Shown piece by piece: positions 56,489 to 64,000 of a DNA stretch of 64,000 bases (positions are counted from its first letter, which is position 1; each line of letters opens with the position of its first letter). The stretch covers positions 47,646,870 to 47,710,869 of the forward strand of contig CM055102.1 of NCBI GenBank assembly GCA_029204225.1, written 5' to 3'. The notes under the pieces were generated by a model, which was given only the letters and a program-made list of their open reading frames with translations, was not told where the DNA came from and made no database searches. Source of the DNA: Diphasiastrum complanatum (Eukaryota; Streptophyta; Lycopodiopsida; Lycopodiales; Lycopodiaceae). The position numbers and the translations under genes are program-made.

Positions 56489-56940
56489 CTTGAATTCCGT
56501 CGTGTTGGAGGAGTTTGGTTGCTGCTGTTGTTGTTGCTTCTTTGCCTCGTTGTAGATCTTGACGTGACACTCCTTGATGTCATGATTACCTCTTTTGCAA
56601 TATCTGTAGAAAATCTTCTTGCACAATCCACCATGCTCACCTTGAGTGTGAGGCTTCTACTGTTGCTGCTGCACTTGATTCTTGCCCTTGGAATAGTCTT
56701 TCTTCTTGGTGTATAGAGCCATGGATTTGTCTTTGATGGACAGGCTGCTAGTCTTTCTCCGCATTTCTTCTTGAAGAAGATGACCGATCACCTTTTGAAG
56801 AGTGAGATCATCACCACGAAGTGCTCATAGGACTTTGGAAGAGAAGAAAACAAGGTCATGACGACATCATCATCTTGAATAGAACATCCTACAGCTGATA
56901 ACTGATCTAACAGGGATTTGAAGCTGTTGCACCTTTCCTC
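56489..56940 (-). pseudogene. Copia gag (5' part of interrupted element)
   Basis: Minus strand: LEERCNSFKSLLDQLSAVGC and DDVVMTLFSSLPKSYEHFVV give the gag C-terminal half. YCKRGNHDIKECH near 56570 is the zinc knuckle, with its first Cys changed to Tyr. A Gln-rich stretch leads into the protease on the far side of the nested element. One or two frameshifts are present. Gag upstream of 56940 is missing, where LTR sequence of another element begins. Confidence 0.7.
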
Positions 56941-57205
56941 CAGCTATTCACCTTCCAAAGGAAACACAATGAAATAGAGAGATCAATCCAAGATTGCAAA
57001 TTAGCATAATCTCAAAGTGTTATTTACAAGGAAAACGTCTCTCTTCTTATACCAAAAAGGGCCTTCCATAAGTTTTCACTAGCTTATGGGATTAGACTTC
57101 TAACTTGCCATTCTAAGGCTTCACAACTTCTAACTTAGAAAGCTTAAGTCTCTAAACTTACAACTTAAGATAACTTAGAATCTTTTATTTCTAAGCTTAA
57201 GTTTT
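56941..57205 (-). repeat. LTR segment, copy 1
   Basis: Direct repeat of 57613-57878, starting with a CTATTCACCTTCCAAAGG-like string and running to TTTCTAAGCTTAAGTT. It is likely a piece of the same LTR as copy 2, left by a tandem or nested insertion. Confidence 0.65.
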
Positions 57206-57299
57206 TTACTTAAGTTTCTAACATCTATTTTTGCGGTGGCTAGGTCTATCTATGGTTCGGGTTATAGTGTAGAGGTGGACCGATTCGTCCACCTTCCAA

Positions 57300-58028
57300 G
57301 TTTTACATAAAACTTACAAATAAGTAAAGAGCATGAACAAAAAGGCGGAGCACCAAGGCTTCCCAAATGATGCTCAGAAACTAGACAGCAACTAATGAAG
57401 CTTGTTAAGGCTTCCCAACTAACAAGCTTTTTAAATAAACTAGAACTTGCTAAGGCTTACCCAACTAGCAAGGCCTTTAATCTAAATCCTAACTAACACT
57501 CAAAGGGGGATGAAAATAATAATTGCGGCTAACTAAGCAAATATTCAATAAAACATGCCACAATAAAAGCCAATGAAAAGGACAGAAAAGGAGGCCCGAG
57601 CACCTTCCCTCAAGCTATTCGCCTTCCAAAGGGAACACAATGAAATAGAGGGATTAATCCAAGATTGCAAATTAGCATAATCTCATAGTGCTTTTTACAA
57701 GGGAAATGCCTCTCTTCTTATAGCAAGAAGGACCTTTCATAAGTTTCCACTAACTTATGGGATTAGACTTCTAATTTGTCATTCTAAGGCTTGACAACTT
57801 CTAACTTAAAAAGCTTAAGTCTCTAAACTTAGAACTTAAGATAAAGTTAGGATCTTTTATTTCTAAGCTTAAGTTTCTAACTTAGAAGTTTAATTTTTTT
57901 TTAAGCTTCTACCCATGGTCTTATAACACACATGCCATGGTAGAAATTTATTAACAAGTACTCACACGTGGACTTACAATACACATGCCACAATATTTTA
58001 TTTCTCTTTTTATACTTTGTTGCTAACA
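57300..58028 (-). repeat. LTR of the 58-61 kb element, including repeat copy 2
   Basis: On the minus strand TGTTAGCAACAAAGTATAAA starts at 58028 immediately after a polypurine tract (AAGAAGGGGGATAA), marking a 3' LTR. The segment 57613-57878 repeats copy 1. The lower limit is uncertain. Confidence 0.55.
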
Positions 58029-58040
58029 TTATCCCCCTTC

Positions 58041-60894
58041 TTATTGGATTGGTGGTCCCACACCAATCGAAGCTTTTTCATCCCAGATTTGTTGGGCTTT
58101 CTGGAGGAGAGATTGATGTTGGTGTGTTTGGTAGATCTTCTTGCTGATCCCTTCCATCATTTTCCAGCGCAATTTGTTAAGGAAGGGCCTTGGGGTATAG
58201 TAATGTAGCATACCCTCGAGGAATCCATGGGTCTCTTCCATAGCTCGATCATGTCAACATGGAGCGCCAAAGTGAGGGCTGTCCTGTAATAAAGTCGCGC
58301 TATGTTGATGTGGTCAGCTTCAGTCTTTAAGGGACGATTGATATCGATGGCAATGGATGGTAGCCTCCAATCCCAATAGTCTTTAAACTCTGCCAAAGAT
58401 GCCACCAGGCCCCAATTATCCACAAAATATCGCACATCACAATCAGGGTTGCCATGATATTGTTGGTAGAAGACGCAGAAATTTGTGATCATGTTGTCTG
58501 CCGAGTTGCTGGTATTCACACCTGTCAACTTAGGCCAATAAATCTTATTTTTTTTCTTTGTTGCAGGAACCGGTTCTCAACGAGCTACCGGATAATATAT
58601 GGATTGACGCACATATAGACTAGCGGAGATACCGTGCCATGGAGGTTATGCTTTGCAGAAACAATTGATGGTGCCATGCTGGTTGTTGATCAAGGAGTTT
58701 GAATGCTTCTTTATGGGTTTGGCAATTGTTGAGGTTCGGAAGAATGTATTCGCCTTGCTCCTTGGGTTGAAACTTCTTCACAAACTCTTGAGAGATCCCC
58801 AGGTCCTTGCTAGGCTCATTTGGAGTGATCCTATGTCTTATTCAAGGTGCTTCAGCTACCAAGGTATGTTCGTGTTGTGGATTGGGTTGAGGGGAGAGAG
58901 GTGGTGAAGGATTGGATTTAGCAATGCATTGGGATTCAGGAGAAAATTGGAGAGGGATGAAAGGAAAGTTAGTTGTGTCAATGGGGTTATAAGCGGAAGA
59001 GGGGAGAGCGCGTTGGGAGGAAGTACCACCAGTGCTTTGCCGGTTGGTTGGTAGAGGAGCTATCAACACTTCAGCTGGGCCTTGAAATAGTGACCCCTGA
59101 TTTGCTACTAGAGGGTCTTGGAAAATAGTCCCATTACCACCATCTGATCCATCATAAAGTGCGGCCCTGATTGGTAAAACTAGGTATGTTCCGCATCGAT
59201 AGAATGTGCCGATTTTTTTAATTTCTCTTCCAGGGTGGCAATGTGTTGATTGAGGGCCTCGACGGAAGCAATATAAGATTGCTGCAGTTTGTTGTATTGT
59301 TCCGTTGTGGCTTTTAGCTGTTGTGCCAATGCTGCTATGCCATGACTAAAATCTGAGTTCCCTCAAGAATAGTTGGAGGTGCGAAGTCTGTGAAGTTGAC
59401 CTATTTCAACTGGTTCTTCATCGTGGAATGTGTGGCGGTTGCTACTGCGTCGCACTCCATAGTAAGGTTGGCCATGGTATTTTGTAGGTTCAAGATGTCT
59501 TGATTCTTAAATTGGATTTGATTCTGGAGGTGGCTGATCATCTACTGTTGCTGCTAGATGTGTGCATTGAGATTATGGATCTGCTGTTGTTGATTGAAAT
59601 CAGCCACCAACTTTGGCTTATCATGCGAAAGTTGCGAGATGGTCCACCTGCCTTAGTGCATGATGTCTTGACAATGTGCCGAAAATGTGGTATTGTAGCC
59701 CATTGACCAACTATACCAACTTTTGGGCCGCTAGTGATAATTGCTCCCAAAGTCCAATGTCAGGGAAGGGGCGGCCATAGTTGGGGTGAGGCATAGGATT
59801 ATATGGAAGAAGATCTAGAATTGGTGGAGAAGGTGGATTTTGAGGAAATGAAGGTGGAAGTGAATGAGGTTTTGGAGGAGGTGAATGTGGAAGTGATTGG
59901 AGTTTTGGAGAAGAATTAGCTTTTGAAGGAGAAGAGTCCATTGGAGTAGTTGTGGCAGTGGTGGATTGGGTTTGTGTTAGTAAATGTAATGCAAAATCAT
60001 CTACGTTGACCGAGGAGTCAAGTAGAGTGGAGGTATGTACGGGAGATGGCTTTTTTGGAATGGTAGTATCAAAGCCGATGTTAATGTGATACACGAGGTG
60101 GATTTGGCAGTAGGTAGTGGAGGTAATGGTGAAATGGTAGTAGTGTTAGGAGAAGCAGATACCTAAGCAGCTTAAGTTGTTGGAGTTGGCAAGACCACTC
60201 CAAATGAATCTGATGTGGAAGTGTCATCGTCCAAAGAGCTGCCTACTACCGCTACTGCTTGATGTCTTTGTTGGGCCTCTTGCAGTAAGGCCTCTTGTTG
60301 TGCCAAGACTTCCTTTGGGACCGGAGAGGATTTAAAGCTCCCTCTAGACTCAACATATTCTACCCCTATATCACTCGATAAGATATCAAGGGAGACATCT
60401 TCTTCGGAACTTTGAGCTACTTCCTTATCCTTTTGCTTCTTCATGGGGGGTGCAGGTGTTGCAGGGTCTTCGGATATTTGCAGACTGGTCCGCTTCATGG
60501 TGCTAGAATATTGTTCCTCTAGCTCTTTGAGGATTGCGGCCATGTGTTGTCCCATGTGTTGTTGGACCAGCATGTGTAAGAGGTACCCACACTTGGTGGT
60601 GACTTTTCTGGATTTCAAGGCCACACACAGCTTCTCATGGATTTTCTCAGCCCACTTGAAAATTTGAGTGGGGTCATTCATCATTATAGTGAAGGAAAAT
60701 GAATCGCTTGCTGGAATGCAATGCATTTGGGTAATATGGACTTCAACGAATGTATTGAGAATTTTTGTTGTTGTCTAGATTTTAGGGTCCTTGATGAGCT
60801 TTATGGCAATGTCGTTGTTTGTCTATGGAATGGTCTTTCCATCCTCCATCGAGAACTTCTTGAAGTATTTTGGATCATAGCTAGTGCCTTTGCC
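58041..60894 (-). pseudogene. Unplaced coiled-coil and Pro-rich reading frame of an LTR element
   Basis: Minus strand. An opening near 60880 (KYFKKFSMEDGKTIP, NNDIAIKLIKDPK) leads to MMNDPTQIFKWAEKIHEKLC and HMAAILKELEEQYSS (60726-60500). A Pro-rich region follows (60010-59820), then a Gln-rich coiled coil near 59600-59230 (ALAQQLKATTEQYNKLQQSY), more Pro-rich sequence (59069-58842) and a helical tail (58528-58157, with YFVDNWGLVASLAEFKDYWD). Several TAG stops sit in the Gln-rich part. It ends at the polypurine tract and LTR at 58028, so it belongs to an LTR element. It could be a gag-only non-autonomous element or an extra reading frame after pol. The family is not recognised. Confidence 0.45.
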
Positions 60895-63800
60895 ATGAAT
60901 CGTCTCCCTTTACGTAGTGGTGGGTATCTTTGAAGAGAGTTGGCCAAAATCCTGCTAAGAGGATTTTCATGGTAGTTGTTCGGGAAGAGAAATGACCAGC
61001 TCCAACACCTTCATGAGTTAGGGATATAAAGGAGGTTATTTCACCTTCAGTAAGACATTGTCGGATGATCCCAATCCTTGCTTGTAAAGTTGTCCTACAA
61101 TCGACATATAAGGTGTTGTTTTGAGGATCAATGCGCGTTGTTCAGGTTTAGATAAGGATGGATCCATCTATCCAAAATTCAAATATTCAATAATATCCTT
61201 TGTCCAAATGGAGATATAGTCAACTTGAAACAAGATTGCATTGGGTAAATCATCGTTGTCCCCTTGGTCCGGAGTTGGTAGATTAGGGATTCGGGATAAA
61301 TAATCTGCTAAAAAATGTTGAACACCCTTTCGAACAACAATCCGAAACTCATATTCTTGTAATAACAAGATCCATCGAGTAATTCGACCAGTTGTGCAAG
61401 TTTTGTTGATAAGGTAGAGAAGTGCTTGATGATCAATGAAGAAAGCAAAAAGTTTTTCCAAGAGATAATGGCGAAACTTCTGAACCGCATAAACTATTGC
61501 CAAAGCTTTACGCTCGGAGTGGTGTAATTGACTTCAACGGGTATCAATTGTCTATTGAGAAATCGTATTGGATAATCATTTTTCAATTCTCTCGATTGGG
61601 TGAGCACTGCTCCGATGGCATACTTGGATGCATCGGTATGCACATGGAATTTTTTGGAGTAATCAAGAGCCCGGAGAATAGGTACATTGATGAGGGCTTG
61701 TTTCAACTAAATGAATGCGATATTTTGTTCATCAGTCCATTTGGGAACAACAACCACCTTATAGATTAATTGGGCCTTATTAGCAAAATCGAGAATAAAG
61801 TAGCCATAATAATTGGCGTGTCCTAGAAATGAATATACTTAGCAGATAGTGCGTGGTTATAGCAAATTTTGGATGATCGTGACCTTTTCAGGGTCAGTTG
61901 CAATACTGTTTCTAGAAATGATATGTCCTAAAACAATGTCGTGTGTTACCCAAATCTGTCAATTTTCAATATTCAAGGAGATTTCAAAGCGTGGACATTG
62001 GTTTAAAAAAATTTCAAGCACAAACAGATGACATGTTTCTTCTAAATGCTCCTAAATTGTCCAAATAGACCTCTAGGTATCTCCCATCTACTAAGAAAAT
62101 GCAGCTTGCATAACCCGTTGGAATGTGCTAGGAGCATTACAGAGGCCGAAAGGCATGACTTTCCAATAGAAGATTCCCCATTCTATGGCAAAGGCGGTTT
62201 TATGCTGATATTCTTTAGCAATTTGGATCATGTTGCAACCACTAAAGCCATCTAAGAATGAGTGGGCCTCATCTCCTACTAGATTTTCTAAGATGGATTC
62301 TCCGAAAGGTAATGGAAAATGGTCATGTTCTATGACTGCATTAAGTTTCTTAAAGTCAACACAGATACAGAGTTTTCCATTTTTCTTAGGAACAATTACA
62401 ATTGGAGAAACTCACTCAGTATGTTCGATCTCATAAATGAATCCTACATCTAACAAGCATTGTGATTTTTCTAAGTTTTGGCCTTGTAGATCGGATTGCA
62501 TCGATATGGATGGCTAGCAACTGGTCTCGCTCCCGGTTTAAGGGGAATGTGATGTACGGCTACTTGGGGTGAAACTCCTTGCATGCCTTTATAGGACTAA
62601 GCAAAGACATGTTGATACTTTTGCAGAAGTTTTTCAAGCTTTCTACGTTGCTCTCGATTGAGATAAGTCCCAACGCAAACAATGTATTCGTTATCCTCAT
62701 TGGACTCACTCAAGGATATGGTGATGGTGCGTGCAGGATCTTCGTAAGGTGAATTACCAATCGGCTCGTGTTGAGCTTGTGGTAATTGTATAGTCACATC
62801 CTCGATTGTGTAATCTTTAAAGTAAGCAAGCACATCATGTGTGGGTGATTCGAGGGGAGCTTCACTCTTTAATTGCCTTGATGGCGATTTGGAAGGTTCT
62901 GGGATAGGTGTATGAGCTAAAGCAATCTCAGGAACTTCTTGAGTAGTCATAAGGTCTCCAAGTGATTGGATTAAAGTGGTTTCTTCATTTTCTCCTTCAT
63001 GGTATTGCCACGAGGTTGTGGCTTCTAAGGGCGTGAGGTGTGTGGATGCGAAATTGGTGGCACAACATGGAGGATCTCATCGTCGATTTGATAGATTGTT
63101 TTCTCCACACATAGGTCCCATGGATAATTGGGTCATTTGACATGATAGACTTTGGTATCAGGTTTTTCAACTGTAACTTTGGTGACTGGTTCTACCTTGG
63201 ACAAATGTTGGGGGAATGCTTTAATTGGAAGTGCCTCCATGTAGTTGAGTATCTGAATGTCATAAATGTCCAAATCTTCTAAGCAATTCTATATTCTCAA
63301 GACATTTTCATCATTTATAAATAGATCTTCCGATTCATTAGTAGGTAGCCATGCAACATTTAACAACTCATCATTGTGTGGTTAAATATCAATAAAACTA
63401 ATACTAATGATAGGTGTGTCTAGATCAAGAGGTTGCCCGTTATCGGCCATGGGAGTATAGGTACAATCAGCCTAATTTTGAGCAATAATCAACATTCACA
63501 CAATCAATCATAGCCAAACTATGGCTCCAATTTATGATATCAGTAGATTCAACATAATGATCTTTCTCTTCAGTGGACTGATATGGCTCAAACACAGAAT
63601 TTGTAGTGGATGAATCATTATCACGGTATCGGACTGGTTTGAGTTTTTTAGATGAATCAATGGTAACAGAGCTTTCTCTATTACCAAAAGTGACTCGCCC
63701 TTTGCTCCAGTCATGAACAACCTTTGCATTGGTGAGCCATGGTCGACCAAGTAGTAACTCATAAGAATAGGCATTACTAGGAATATCGAGTACAACCAAG

Positions 63801-64000
63801 TCTATGGTGAATTTCAAGCCTCTCAATTTAATCAAAATTTGTGGGAGAAATTTTGTAGGTCAGACCACACTTTGATCAACCATCCTAAGCTGACAAGTGG
63901 GTTTGGTGAGTTTGTCTTTCAGGTTCCATTCCAACATGAGAGACATGGAAATGATTTTGACACTTGAGCCACCATCTAACACAGCTAATACTTCTTGAGA
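60895..64000 (-). pseudogene. Ty3/gypsy pol (protease, RT, RNase H, integrase start), runs off the window
   Basis: Minus strand from the window end: protease SQEVLAVLDGGSSVKIIS at 64000-63945, then YELLLGRPWL (63740). The RT lead-in is EQRRKLEKLLQKYQHVFA (62640) followed by a TAG. RT has VPKKNGKLCICVDFKKLN, FLDGFSGCNMIQ and MPFGLCNAPSTFQRVMQ (62400-62110), but the catalytic box reads VYLDNLGAF instead of YLDD (about 62070-62045). RNase H has FHVHTDASKYAIGAVLTQ, DHQALLYLIN and HFLADYLSRIPNLP (61660-61260). The integrase zinc-binding start (SLTHEGVGAGHFSSRTT, ILLAGFWPTLFKDTHHYVK) stops near 60895. Stops and at least one frameshift (near 61500) show it is inactive. Confidence 0.85.

Noticed and set aside
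58041-64000. Endogenous pararetrovirus (a pol without integrase)
   Set aside because: An integrase zinc-binding start follows RNase H, and an LTR with a polypurine tract lies downstream; these fit LTR elements. No movement or coat protein was recognised.
1-64000. CRISPR arrays, rRNA, tRNA genes or bacterial operons
   Set aside because: No regularly spaced repeats, rRNA blocks or clear cloverleaf sequences were noticed; the gene structure is that of a plant nucleus.

Overview
This window is nuclear DNA from a land plant with a large, repeat-rich genome. The evidence is a plastid/thylakoid-targeted protein gene with a 9.7 kb first intron, a plant-type full-size ABCB transporter with many GT-AG introns, a plant-type vacuolar iron transporter homologue, and long tracts of plant Ty1/copia, Ty3/gypsy, hAT and probable CACTA elements. 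A fern, lycophyte or gymnosperm would fit the intron size and repeat load; I cannot name the species. No rRNA, tRNA, CRISPR array or prokaryotic operon was seen.

Only three host genes are well supported. (1) On the minus strand, 20516 to 9254, four exons encode a complete 205-residue protein with a plastid transit peptide, a thylakoid-transfer-like hydrophobic segment and a C-terminal region resembling photosystem I subunit N (PsaN). Its first intron holds a copia remnant, an hAT transposon and two LTRs. (2) On the plus strand, 29272-30150, an intronless gene encodes a 292-residue CCC1/VIT-family iron transporter homologue. (3) On the minus strand, 42660 to 36116, seven exons encode the C-terminal three quarters or more of an ABCB (P-glycoprotein type) transporter. 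The N-terminal exons are not visible, and one base is missing in the Q-loop of the first nucleotide-binding domain.

Layout: 0-4 kb, decayed coiled-coil and Pro/Thr-rich reading frames of an unplaced retroelement plus an LTR-like repeat; 4-9 kb, mostly featureless AT-rich DNA; 9-20.5 kb, the PsaN-like gene and the elements in its intron; 20.5-26 kb, unassigned DNA with a strong hairpin; 26-27.5 kb, a copia fragment; 29-30 kb, the iron transporter homologue; 30.6-34.7 kb, a scrambled copia element; 36-42.7 kb, the ABCB gene, with two small foldback elements in an intron; 43-50 kb, a CACTA-like terminus and unrecognised decayed reading frames; 50.3-57 kb, a minus-strand copia element interrupted by a complete, young nested LTR element with a CTTGA target duplication; 57-58 kb, LTR sequence; 58-61 kb, a second unplaced coiled-coil reading frame; 61-64 kb, Ty3/gypsy pol continuing off the window edge.

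The host genes do not form a pathway together; they are islands among transposons. No new defence or metabolic system was found. The most useful observations are the hidden small-exon gene, the nested retroelement, the chimeric and scrambled retroelements, and two related but unplaced coiled-coil reading frames.
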